7,552 bases of DNA from Hyphomicrobiaceae bacterium UBA4118 (lineage in GTDB: Bacteria; Pseudomonadota; Alphaproteobacteria; Rhizobiales; Methyloligellaceae). The notes below the pieces were generated by a model that ran no database searches, was not told the DNA's origin, and saw only the letters and a list, made by a program, of their open reading frames with translations. The number at the start of each line of letters is the position of its first letter. Positions within the stretch are counted from its first letter, which is position 1. The DNA lies in assembly GCA_002383105.1 (NCBI GenBank), contig DFXC01000097.1:1521-9072 (forward strand), given 5' to 3'. Of the stretch, positions 1 through 6,520 are shown piece by piece. The position numbers and the translations under genes are program-made.

Positions 1-1366
1 TGGGAGCTGCAAAGCGAGGGGAGGGCGCCGTGAGCCGCCCCGATTTCAGCACGGCCTTCGCCATGGGCCCGAAACGGCGCAAGTGCCGCCTGAGCTGCCG
101 CCGGTAGGCATAATAGTTGGCCTCCAGCCGATGCCTGTCGCTCTGGACGAATGAGCCTTGCACCATGGTCTTGTGGCCTTGCGCCTTCAGCGCGCCGAAC
201 CAGGACGCACGCTCATGCCGCTCGGCAAGGGCGATCAGGTAGCTCGCAACGAGTTGCGACTGATAGTCGGCGAGCCGCCAGATGCTGCCATTGGCCTGGA
301 TCAGGCCCACGGCGAACAGGTCGTCGATCTCAGGGTGAAACACGTTGAGATAGAGGAGCGGGCGCCCATCGGGGCCGAAAAGGAGATTGTTGTCGAGAAA
401 CGGAATGGAGATCTCGTAGCCGGTGGCGAACACGACGAGATCGGCCTCGACCTCGCTCCCGTCGGTGAAGCGCACCTTGTTGCCGGCAAACTCGGCGATA
501 TCGGACTTCACGCCGATGCGGCCATGGGCGACGAGCTGCGGCAGCACCGTGTTCAGGGTCGGGTGGGTGTCCCCGATCCGATGCTCGGGCTCGGGCAAGC
601 CGTAGCGCTCGTTCCGGCCCACCATGATCTTGTGAAAAAGGGTGTAGAGCCGGTTGCGCAGGCCCCCCGGCATCGGGATCTTCTCGCAGAAATTGATGAC
701 GCCGTCGGTCGGTCGGCCGAACATGAATTTCGGTACGAAATAGGTGCCGCGGCGCATGCTGAGATAGATCCTCTGCGCCACGCTGGTCGCATCGACGACG
801 ATGTCGCAACCCGAATTGCCGGCGCCGACCACCACCACGCGCTTGTCGGCGAGCTGCTTGACGCTGCGATAGTCGCGCGAGTGCAGGATCTCTCCGGTGA
901 ACGTGCCGGGGATCTTCGGCGTGCGCGGCACATGATGGTGGCCGTTGGCGATGACGAGAGCCCGGTAGAAGCGCGGGCGCTCTTCGCCGGCGACCTGCAC
1001 GCTCCAGCCGTGTTGAGCGCGCTCGGCGCGTTCCACCGTGGTGCCGAGCTCGATCTTGTCGAGGATGCCGAAATTCGCTGCGTAGGCGCGCAAATAGGCG
1101 AGCGTCTCCCGATGCGAGGGATAGGTGGGATATTCCTCGGGCAGGGGATAGTCCTCGAAGCCCGTGTATTTCCTGGAGGAGACGAGATAGGTGGTGTCGT
1201 AGACCACGCCAGTGCCGGTCGCCTCGTTCCACAAGCCGCCGATATCCGGCTCCCGCTCCAGACAATCGAAGGGGATGCCGCGCTCGTGGAAGGTCTTGGC
1301 GGCGGCCAGGCCCGATGATCCGGCGCCGATGATGCAAACCTTGTCCGTGTTGCTTTTCACATCCAT
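1..1366 (-). CDS. Flavin-containing monooxygenase (FMO-like NAD(P)/FAD oxidoreductase), 3' end cut by window edge
   Basis: I translated this frame directly from the minus strand: 455 codons from the ATG at 1366 run to the window edge without a stop. Seen: an N-terminal FAD dinucleotide-binding motif GAGSSG (residues 14-19); the FMO signature FxGxxxHxxxY as FTGEILHSRDY (156-166); a second, NADPH-binding motif GAGNSG (181-186); and FATGY (313-317). This order is the standard class B flavoprotein monooxygenase layout. Such enzymes use NADPH and O2 to oxygenate a nitrogen, sulfur or carbonyl centre; the substrate here cannot be read from sequence. Bacterial members are commonly about 450-500 residues, so only a short C-terminal piece should be missing. 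The start is supported by the FAD motif lying at the usual distance from the N terminus and an AGGA about 11 bases upstream (weak). It diverges from the secreted peptidase gene across about 200 bp; no functional link is evident. Confidence 0.93.
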   Translation of the reverse strand, partial: MDVKSNTDKVCIIGAGSSGLAAAKTFHERGIPFDCLEREPDIGGLWNEATGTGVVYDTTYLVSSRKYTGFEDYPLPEEYPTYPSHRETLAYLRAYAANFGILDKIELGTTVERAERAQHGWSVQVAGEERPRFYRALVIANGHHHVPRTPKIPGTFTGEILHSRDYRSVKQLADKRVVVVGAGNSGCDIVVDATSVAQRIYLSMRRGTYFVPKFMFGRPTDGVINFCEKIPMPGGLRNRLYTLFHKIMVGRNERYGLPEPEHRIGDTHPTLNTVLPQLVAHGRIGVKSDIAEFAGNKVRFTDGSEVEADLVVFATGYEISIPFLDNNLLFGPDGRPLLYLNVFHPEIDDLFAVGLIQANGSIWRLADYQSQLVASYLIALAERHERASWFGALKAQGHKTMVQGSFVQSDRHRLEANYYAYRRQLRRHLRRFGPMAKAVLKSGRLTAPSPRFAAP

Positions 1367-1553
1367 CCGTCGTGCATCCTGTTACCGGGCGTCTACGTAG
1401 CTCCGGTCAAGCAAGGTATCGGCCCTATTGCCACAGAGTTTATCCCCGGGCGGGAACGCTGTGACATAATATGGCGATCATGGTCCAGACACACAAAAAG
1501 CTTTAGTGCCGCCCCCTATGAGGCTATTCTTTCCCAAGAAAGGGACTCATGGC

Positions 1554-1557
1554 GGAG
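1554..1557 (+). promoter_or_regulatory. Ribosome binding site deciding the GTG start of the metallopeptidase gene
   Basis: GGAG followed by 8 bases and then GTG at 1566. The upstream in-frame ATGs at 1506 and 1518 have no purine-rich element before them. Starting at 1566 also leaves a compact signal peptide with the hydrophobic core near the N terminus. Confidence 0.55.
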
Positions 1558-1565
1558 CGCTCATC

Positions 1566-2090
1566 GTGCGTCTTCCGGTCGTAGCCGTGGCTGCTATAGC
1601 AGGTCTCGGGCTGTTTTGCGGCAGCGCGCAAGCCAGCCGAGGTTGGCCGCCGACCACCGACAATCCTTATTGCGCCATCACCACCTATAAGCTGCGCGAC
1701 GTCCCCGAGGAGGGGATGTCGGTGCTCGACTCAAACGGCACGCCCGTGATCGTGGTCAACGCCCAGACGCTGGCCGACTCGCCGCCTTACGGCCGATTCC
1801 TCATGGCGCATGAATGCTGCCACCACACTCTCGGTCACGTTCAGCTCTATCGTCAGGGGCTCGGCCATCTGGGTCCACAGCCCTTCTTCTATATCGCGCC
1901 GCAGCTGAAGCAGATGGAGCTCGACGCCGATTGCTGCGCCGTCAAACTGCTGAAGTCGAGGCACGAGACCGACAGCATCGCGGCGGCGCGGGAGGCCATG
2001 GTGGAGTTCGGCAACGCACCGACCGGAGCTTACTACCCGACAGGAGTCGAGCGGGCCGACAACATCACCAAATGCGCGACGGAAGACTGA
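1566..2090 (+). CDS. Secreted HExxH zinc metallopeptidase-like protein, small
   Basis: With the GTG start the product is 174 residues; in-frame ATGs at 1506 and 1518 would add 20 or 16 residues that look non-native. Residues 1-23 form a Sec-type signal peptide (RLPVVAVAAIAGLGLF core, likely cleaved after GSAQA). The mature protein has a metal-binding HECCHH motif (82-87) in the context LMAHECCHHTLGH. A second motif, MELDADCC (117-124), gives the ExxxD pattern in which gluzincin peptidases such as M48 place the third zinc ligand (Glu118) about 30 residues downstream. Cysteines are plentiful, including CC pairs inside both metal motifs, so disulfides or unusual metal coordination are possible in the periplasm. 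I infer a periplasmic zinc peptidase or a metal-binding relative; the substrate is unknown. It is far smaller than typical M48 enzymes and has no membrane anchor beyond the signal peptide. It lies 130 bp upstream of the XoxJ-like gene on the same strand. Confidence 0.8.
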   Translation: MRLPVVAVAAIAGLGLFCGSAQASRGWPPTTDNPYCAITTYKLRDVPEEGMSVLDSNGTPVIVVNAQTLADSPPYGRFLMAHECCHHTLGHVQLYRQGLGHLGPQPFFYIAPQLKQMELDADCCAVKLLKSRHETDSIAAAREAMVEFGNAPTGAYYPTGVERADNITKCATED

Positions 2091-2211
2091 CGTCCGCCTA
2101 GCCTTCCCGCCTTCCCTTCCCGGACTGGCGGCGCGCGCCTTCAATCTCCATATTTTCGTTTGTGTTATGATGAGGCTCTGACATGGCGCGAGAGTGGCGG
2201 CCTTGAGCGGC

Positions 2212-2215
2212 AGGA
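2212..2215 (+). promoter_or_regulatory. Ribosome binding site deciding the ATG start of the XoxJ-like gene
   Basis: AGGA with a 5-base spacer before ATG at 2221. The alternative GTG at 2194 has only a weak GCGAGA upstream and would add nine residues before the signal peptide. Confidence 0.5.
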
Positions 2216-2220
2216 CGACA

Positions 2221-3084
2221 ATGACGCGACCGGCCAGCGGCCTGACCCGGCTCGTGGCGGCGGTCGCCCTTTGTGCCGGCCTGGCCGCGCTCCTCAGCAT
2301 GACAGGGTCGGACGGCGCTCAGTCGGCAGGAAGCCATTTTCTGCGCGTGTGCGCCGATCCCGACAACATGCCGTTCTCCAACGACAAGGGCGAGGGCTTC
2401 GAGAACAAGCTTGCCGAGCTCATCGCCGCGAAGCTCGATGCCCGGCTCGAATACACCTGGTTTAGTGAGGCGACGGGCTACGTCCCCAATCCGGTGGGAG
2501 AGGACGCCTGCGACCTCGTCATGGGCTATGCCCAAGGCAGCGGGCTGATCGAGGACACCAACCCTTACTACTACACCTCCTATGTTCTCATTTACCGGCA
2601 GGGCGATTCCGCTCTTGAGGGCGTCGACAGCCTGTCCGACCCGCGTCTCAAGAACAAGCGGATCGGCCTGTTCGCCCGGACGCCGCCCGCAAGCATCCTC
2701 GCCATGAATGGACTGGTGGTGAACGCCAAGCCCTTCGAGATCAACGCCGACGAGAGCGCGACCAAGGCCGCCGTGGCGATGATCGAGGAGATCGCCTCAG
2801 GTGAGCTCGACGCCGGGCTTCTGTGGGGGCCGCTCGGCGGCTATTACGCGCAACGTCCGGCGGTGCCGCTCAAGCTCGTGCCGCTGGTGAAGGAGAATGC
2901 CGGGCCGAGCACCATCTACGGCATCACCATGGGCGTGCGCCCGAACGAGCCCGAGTGGAAGCACACCATCAACAAGCTGCTTGCCGAGAATGCGGGCGAT
3001 ATCAACGCCATCCTGCAAGGCTATAACGTGCCGGTGCTGGACGAGAGCGGCCATCTGATCGCGGCCGCCGCGGCCGAGCGCTGA
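2221..3084 (+). CDS. Quinoprotein dehydrogenase-associated periplasmic substrate-binding protein (XoxJ/MoxJ-like)
   Basis: The 287-residue product starts with a signal peptide (hydrophobic stretch about 10-27). Family features seen in order: LRVCADPDNMPFSN (41-54), GFENKLAELIA (59-69), YTWF (78-81), CDLVMG (97-102), PYYYTSYVLIYR (115-126) and DAGLLWGPLGGYYA (197-210). These match the solute-binding family named for its association with PQQ-dependent dehydrogenases, which includes XoxJ and MoxJ of methanol dehydrogenase clusters. The fold is a type 2 periplasmic binding protein. Members are thought to assist maturation or activation of the dehydrogenase, or to bind a related ligand, in the periplasm. 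Cys44 and Cys97 could pair. No dehydrogenase or cytochrome gene is in the window, so the partner is unknown. It converges with the next gene, 8 bp between stops, and no hairpin terminator is visible between them. I leave the symbol blank because the partner dehydrogenase, which would decide xoxJ versus a paralogue, is not seen. Confidence 0.88.
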   Translation: MTRPASGLTRLVAAVALCAGLAALLSMTGSDGAQSAGSHFLRVCADPDNMPFSNDKGEGFENKLAELIAAKLDARLEYTWFSEATGYVPNPVGEDACDLVMGYAQGSGLIEDTNPYYYTSYVLIYRQGDSALEGVDSLSDPRLKNKRIGLFARTPPASILAMNGLVVNAKPFEINADESATKAAVAMIEEIASGELDAGLLWGPLGGYYAQRPAVPLKLVPLVKENAGPSTIYGITMGVRPNEPEWKHTINKLLAENAGDINAILQGYNVPVLDESGHLIAAAAAER

Positions 3085-3092
3085 AGCCCAGC

Positions 3093-4481
3093 TCACATCT
3101 TGCACTGACTCTCAGGCTGATCGATGCCGAGCGTGTCCATCTCGATCTCGGATGCATGGGGAAAGCCCCGCTGCGGGGACATCGAGACCGGGACCTTGTC
3201 GGTGGCAATCAGGATCGGTTGCCTGAACTGACCATCCCAGGGGCGGTATTGCTGCTTGATGCCCTTGAACGGAGCAAGCTGTAGCTCCGGCCCGTGGATG
3301 AAGGCGGCGACGGTGGCGAAGTCGGCGCCGCTATTGCGGGTCACGGCCTCGCCAATGGTGCGCGCCGCCACATAGGCCTGATAGTCGATCGGCAGCATCA
3401 GGCGCTTGTAGTCTTTTTGGAAGTGATTGTTGGCCTGGGTCGCACCCCATTTCTCATGACCAGGGCTCCAGGTCGTGGCGGTCAACCCGGTCGTGCCGGC
3501 GACGGGGCGCGGGTCGGCTCCGCCGCGATAGGGCATATAGGGTCCGAATAGCTGATCCTCGTCGGCGACGATGATGATCTGATAGTCGGGAACCGCGGCA
3601 AATGCGGCATCAGCGCTCGCCTGCTTGCCGGGCGGGATGGTGCCGACGTCGTCGCGCCTGCCACCAGAGGTGTCCTTGTATTCGCGGTCATCGACGATGG
3701 TGGCGCCAAAGCGGCCGGCGGCGCGCTTGATGGCATCGGCATAAGCGAGATCGCCAGGCGTCGAACCGCGCACCAAGAGCCAATTGGTCCACTTCTGGAC
3801 CACGAGGTATTGAGCCAGCGCATCGGCCAGCATGAAACGGTCGGGCGCCACATGCATGATATTGGCGCGGCAGTCCTCTTGCCTGAGCGACACGTCGGTG
3901 GCGCGGATGTTGAAGAGGAGGATGTCTTTGTCCTTGGCGAAGTCTGAGAGCTTGAGCAGCGTGTCGGCCGAGGCATCGACGATCATGAAATGGTGGCCGG
4001 CGTCGTAGAACTTTTGCAGCGCCTCGACCGCCTTGTCCGCGGAGGTGGCGGTCGAGACATCGAGGCTGTAGAGCTCGCCGGTGAACTGACCACCGGCATT
4101 GTTCTCGTCGTTGGCCATCTTGGCGCCGGAGATGCCGGCGTCCGAGGGCTCGACATCTACGCGCGAGGCGGGTCGCGGCTGATCGCCGACCTCACGGATG
4201 TAGCCGATCGGCACCGGATTTCGTGGGTTCGGCGCCTGAGGGATCTCGACGTTGAAACCGCCGTCAGGCTTCTTGTCGGAGGCCGGCGCTTCTGCCGAAG
4301 GCGATGCGGCCGCTGGCGCTTCGGCGGCAGGTGGCGTGCCGGCGGGTGCCGCTACCGGGGCCGGGGGCTCATCGCCGGCCAGCGCCTGGAGGCCGGCAGA
4401 GAGCGACAAGAGGCAAGCGATGCATAGAAACGCAAGGGGCTGCCTGAAAATGCGGCAGGCGATCATCGACAAAAGCTGCAT
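3093..4481 (-). CDS. ABC transporter substrate-binding protein of PQQ-dependent alcohol dehydrogenase systems
   Basis: From the ATG at 4481 the product has 462 residues. Residues about 13-35 are a signal peptide (RQPLAFLCIACLLSLSAG core, ending LQALA). An Ala/Pro-rich linker follows (about 38-72), then a type 1 (Leu/Ile/Val-type) periplasmic binding fold starting at PIGYIREVGDQPRP (91-104). Other recognisable segments are NIRATDVSLRQEDCRANIMH (191-210), WLLVRGSTPGDLAYADAIKR (234-253), VADEDQLFGPYMPYR (305-319) and a C terminus MDTLGIDQPESQC (448-460). This matches the binding-protein family found with PQQ-dependent alcohol dehydrogenases, usually beside its own ABC ATPase and permease; these are not in this window. 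The ligand is unknown. The start is uncertain: no candidate has a good ribosome binding site. The frame stays open to 4646 (ATGs at 4640 and 4592), and ATG 4466 would give 457 residues. I chose 4481 because it places the signal peptide near the N terminus. Confidence 0.87.
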   Translation of the reverse strand: MQLLSMIACRIFRQPLAFLCIACLLSLSAGLQALAGDEPPAPVAAPAGTPPAAEAPAAASPSAEAPASDKKPDGGFNVEIPQAPNPRNPVPIGYIREVGDQPRPASRVDVEPSDAGISGAKMANDENNAGGQFTGELYSLDVSTATSADKAVEALQKFYDAGHHFMIVDASADTLLKLSDFAKDKDILLFNIRATDVSLRQEDCRANIMHVAPDRFMLADALAQYLVVQKWTNWLLVRGSTPGDLAYADAIKRAAGRFGATIVDDREYKDTSGGRRDDVGTIPPGKQASADAAFAAVPDYQIIIVADEDQLFGPYMPYRGGADPRPVAGTTGLTATTWSPGHEKWGATQANNHFQKDYKRLMLPIDYQAYVAARTIGEAVTRNSGADFATVAAFIHGPELQLAPFKGIKQQYRPWDGQFRQPILIATDKVPVSMSPQRGFPHASEIEMDTLGIDQPESQCKM

Positions 4482-4673
4482 GGTTGGCCAACCGAGTGAC
4501 GCGACTTCGCCGCGCCAGTTACGAGTTGTCTCGAACCCGGAGATGGCGTGCTGGCGGGGTTCGCGAGGGCCAGCGGTGCGGTTCTGAGCCATGGTAGCGA
4601 CAAAGAAATAGGCATTGCAAGCCTGCAATATCACTACCATAAGCAAAATAATTCAATGGGTTACTGGTGACTG

Positions 4674-4686
4674 TCCAAAATTTGGA
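4674..4686. repeat. 13-bp odd palindrome TCCAAA-A-TTTGGA upstream of the binding-protein gene
   Basis: Perfect 6-base arms with a single central base, in AT-rich DNA about 190 bp upstream of the chosen start of the minus-strand binding-protein gene. It may be an operator half-site pair or chance; only one copy was seen. Confidence 0.3.
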
Positions 4687-4897
4687 TCAATAAGCCGCCA
4701 TGTTCCATTGTTGGGATAATCTAACAAAATATCGACAGCCCGTCATTTTTCTAGATCCGATCATGCCGGCCATGTCCGCTTCGCCCGCTCGCCGAGCGAG
4801 TCGGCGCCATCATCGAGGGTGCTGGCAAGATGGTTGCGCCATCAGGCTTGTTAGGGCGCCAAGCCATGGCAGGCTGCGGTCTCAACCGCCTCAACTC

Positions 4898-5019
4898 CTA
4901 GGAGTTCATCCATGCGATGAACTCGTTCCAGGTTTTCCTCGGCCCTGTGTGCTTCTTTCCGTTGCACCACGTAAGGCCAGTCTTGGTCAGTTTCAGATCT
5001 CCAAGACGATCTTCGCCAT
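4898..5019 (-). pseudogene. Small ORF remnant broken by an apparent 1-base deletion
   Basis: Read on the minus strand, ATG at 5019 gives MAKIVLEI and then a stop. Shifting frame by one base after MAKIVLE gives DLKLTKTGLTWCNGKK, then HTGPRKTWNEFIAWMNS and a TAG at 4898. The span is 122 bases, exactly one fewer than a 40-codon ORF with stop, so a single lost base near 4996-5002 explains the break. The shifted part looks protein-like: lysine-rich, tryptophans, and an amphipathic end resembling a helix (WNEFIAWM). I do not recognise the family and assign no function. The upstream side shows no clear ribosome binding site. Its start lies only 27 bp from the divergent ATPase start. It may be a true relic, a sequencing error in an intact small gene, or chance. 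Confidence 0.3.
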
Positions 5020-5046
5020 CCGGCGCGTATACGTCTAAAGACAGGC

Positions 5047-5856
5047 ATGGAATCCCTCATCGAGCTCGCCCGAATGAAGGAGCTCTTAAGCAATTCAGCC
5101 GCGGTCATGCCGGCCAACCCCCGGGGGGCGGTGCAGCGGTACTTCGGCTTCCCTCGTATGGACTCGATCGAGCGGCTTGACGATGACGAGCGGAAGGCGA
5201 AACGCGAACTCGTCGACGAGGTTCGGAAGAACCTCACCATCAATCTCGACCATGACAAGATGAGCAAGCAGTTCGCGGTCACGATCCGCGATCACGGCAT
5301 GGGTCAGGTGCCGGCCATGATGCATGATACCCTGCTCTCTCTTGGGCAGTCGGATAAGGCAGACAAGCCCTACCTGATCGGCGTGTTCGGGCAGGGCGGC
5401 TCGTCGGCCTTCTCGGTGTCGGAATACTCAATCGTCGTCACGCGGCGCGCGCCGCAGATCCTTAAGCCGGGCGAGGACAGCGGCGTCGGTTGGTCAATCG
5501 TCCGCGCCATTCAGCCCAAGGGTCGTCGGGATCTCTACTACGCTTACCTCGCAGCTTCCGAAGACGGGACCGTTCCGCGCCTCGACGGCGCGGCCGCCGA
5601 CGAGGCCGGCTTCACCCAGGGTGCCCACTTCTGCCACATCAAGTACGATTTCGGAGCCTCAGATTCGGCTATTGCACGACTGCTCTATCCGGCGCTGAAC
5701 CACGTGTTGTTTAATCCCGTCCTGCCCTACAACCTCTACGCGTTGAAGGGTACCCCAGAACCGATGCTTGGCACGGCGCAGCGTCTTGCGCGACAGGCCC
5801 GGCTTCTCGGGCGGCAGGTAGCACTCGACAAAGCCTTCGCGGCGCAGCCGACATAG
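5047..5856 (+). CDS. GHKL ATPase of MutL/MORC type, N-terminal ATP-binding part
   Basis: 269 residues. GHKL (gyrase/Hsp90/histidine kinase/MutL) motifs are visible: DHGMG (82-86, the DxGxG adenine-binding motif), LGQSDK (99-104), and GVFGQGGSSA (112-121, the glycine-rich ATP lid). These are followed by EYSIVVTRR and a long alpha/beta region ending HVLFNPVLPYNLYALK (219-234). The N-box that binds Mg is ambiguous: ELLSNSA (12-18) has the right residues but lies far from DxGxG, while ELVDEVRKN (54-62) has MutL-like spacing but Glu where Asn is expected. The first possible start in this frame is ATG 5047, because the frame is closed upstream by TAA at 4972 with no ATG, GTG or TTG between; the ribosome binding site is weak. 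The next ORF looks like the continuation of the same protein. Prokaryotic MutL/MORC-like ATPases are known neighbours of restriction-modification genes, which fits the methylase and HsdS remnants nearby. Confidence 0.8.
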   Translation: MESLIELARMKELLSNSAAVMPANPRGAVQRYFGFPRMDSIERLDDDERKAKRELVDEVRKNLTINLDHDKMSKQFAVTIRDHGMGQVPAMMHDTLLSLGQSDKADKPYLIGVFGQGGSSAFSVSEYSIVVTRRAPQILKPGEDSGVGWSIVRAIQPKGRRDLYYAYLAASEDGTVPRLDGAAADEAGFTQGAHFCHIKYDFGASDSAIARLLYPALNHVLFNPVLPYNLYALKGTPEPMLGTAQRLARQARLLGRQVALDKAFAAQPT

Positions 5857-5860
5857 GGAG
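5857..5860 (+). promoter_or_regulatory. Ribosome binding site for the second ATPase ORF
   Basis: GGAG directly after the TAG stop of the first ORF, with a 6-base spacer to ATG 5867. It suggests the second half is translated separately or by reinitiation, so the break is not obviously lethal to expression of the C-terminal part. Confidence 0.6.
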
Positions 5861-5866
5861 CGGGTC

Positions 5867-6520
5867 ATGGCCGAAGCGGCATTCCAAGTCGGGCCGTCAG
5901 TGTTCGACGACGTCCCGGTCGCTGAGCTGGGCACTATCTCGATCCGTGTCTTCGTGTTGCCGGCCAAGCCCAAGCCCAAGAAGGGCGCGCCGGAGCCGGA
6001 GGTTGCGCTACCGCTCGACCTGGATGAGGGCGAGGAATTCGTCCTCGACAAAGGCGCGACGCCTCTCAGCAGCTATTTGGAAAGCAGCAGAGGCAAGCGG
6101 TGTGTGGTGTTCCTGGTGAACGGCCAGCGGCAAGAGTTCCTCGACAACAGCTTCATCGTGCAGGAGCTTGGGTTCAAGTACCTGCGCGCACGGATGATGA
6201 TTGCCGTGGACGTCGATGGGCTCGCACCCGAAGCCATCGGCAAGATGATGCAGGGCTCCCGGCAGGGCTTCTATCGCGGTCACATCTGGGAGGCTATGAT
6301 GAAGCGCATCGTCGCCATGCTGAAAACCGATCCGGACCTGGTCCGTCTCGAGGAAGAAGCTGAGGAGCTAGTTTCGGAGCTCAAAGCCGGCGACGAGAAG
6401 GTCAGGCAAACGCTGGACCAACTGATCGAGGCCCATCATGACTTTGGCCACGACTTCGCCGAGGGTGGGGGCACTTCTGGCGACAGCCAGGGCGGTGGCC
6501 ACGAATTCGGCGAGCGGTGA
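5867..6520 (+). CDS. GHKL (MutL/MORC-type) ATPase, C-terminal part encoded as a separate ORF
   Basis: 217 residues, starting 10 bp after the stop of the N-terminal ATPase ORF and in a different frame. Seen: a beta-rich start, VFDDVPVAELGTISIRVFVLP (about 12-32); a Pro/Lys linker (33-45); LVNGQRQ (83-89); FKYLRARMMIAVDVDGLAPE (103-122); MQGSRQGFYRG (128-138), a Ser-Arg-x-x-Phe pattern like that of the transducer part of MORC/MutL-like ATPases; an acidic helical stretch LKTDPDLVRLEEEAEELVSE (152-171); and a His/Gly-rich tail (189-217). It has no ATP-binding motif, so it should work only together with the preceding product, probably as the transducer/dimer-coupling half of one ATPase. The last 50 codons overlap, in antisense, the truncated methyltransferase frame. 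The His/Gly-rich end may be read-through into foreign DNA rather than native. Confident as coding; the exact role is inferred. Confidence 0.75.
   Translation: MAEAAFQVGPSVFDDVPVAELGTISIRVFVLPAKPKPKKGAPEPEVALPLDLDEGEEFVLDKGATPLSSYLESSRGKRCVVFLVNGQRQEFLDNSFIVQELGFKYLRARMMIAVDVDGLAPEAIGKMMQGSRQGFYRGHIWEAMMKRIVAMLKTDPDLVRLEEEAEELVSELKAGDEKVRQTLDQLIEAHHDFGHDFAEGGGTSGDSQGGGHEFGER

Larger units (their letters stand above)
4482..5046. other. Long gap between the PQQ-associated gene and the ATPase gene: AT-richer segment, small dyads, one ORF remnant
   Basis: No intact gene is supported here. The stretch 4600-4760 is clearly richer in A+T than either flank and probably carries the promoter of the minus-strand binding-protein gene. 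Two short dyads lie in it: TTGCA-4 nt-TGCAA (4615-4628) and the odd palindrome TCCAAA-A-TTTGGA (4674-4686). At 4786-4798 there is a GC-rich odd palindrome, CGCTCG-C-CGAGCG. The segment 4898-5019 holds a frameshifted small ORF on the minus strand, listed separately. A 38-codon minus-strand frame (4866 down to about 4750, beginning MAWRPNKPDG) is open but unconvincing. This gap looks like the junction between ordinary chromosome and the defence-like island. Confidence 0.5.

Noticed and set aside
158..1318. 386-codon plus-strand frame opposite the monooxygenase
   Set aside because: It is the antisense of a clearly recognisable FMO protein with intact FAD, NADPH and FMO motifs; the plus-strand translation shows no family features and is a GC-rich shadow.
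330..1337. 335-codon minus-strand frame inside the monooxygenase gene
   Set aside because: Arg-rich, out-of-frame shadow; the true frame starts at 1366 and runs to the window edge.
1432..1472. CACAG/CTGTG dyad and TAATAT in the divergent gap between monooxygenase and peptidase
   Set aside because: Arms of only 5 bases with a long spacer and no matching -35; could be chance.
2143..2171. Possible promoter with TATGAT (2166-2171) upstream of the XoxJ-like gene
   Set aside because: The -10 element is reasonable, but no acceptable -35 lies 16-18 bp upstream, so it is not supported as a feature.
1731..2300. Minus-strand frame antisense to the metallopeptidase and the 2091-2220 gap
   Set aside because: It covers the antisense of the HECCHH and ELDAD motifs; no protein family features.
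3990..4587. Plus-strand frames opposite the start of the PQQ-associated binding protein
   Set aside because: They mirror the Ala/Pro-rich linker and signal peptide of the minus-strand gene; low complexity with no motifs.
4700..5038. 112-codon plus-strand frame in the long gap
   Set aside because: Composition changes along its length, there is no ribosome binding site or motif, and it runs antisense to the small ORF remnant, whose sequence is more protein-like.
4851..5282. 143-codon minus-strand frame over the ATPase start
   Set aside because: Ser/Arg-rich shadow of the ATPase coding strand; the better reading in 4898-5019 is in another frame.
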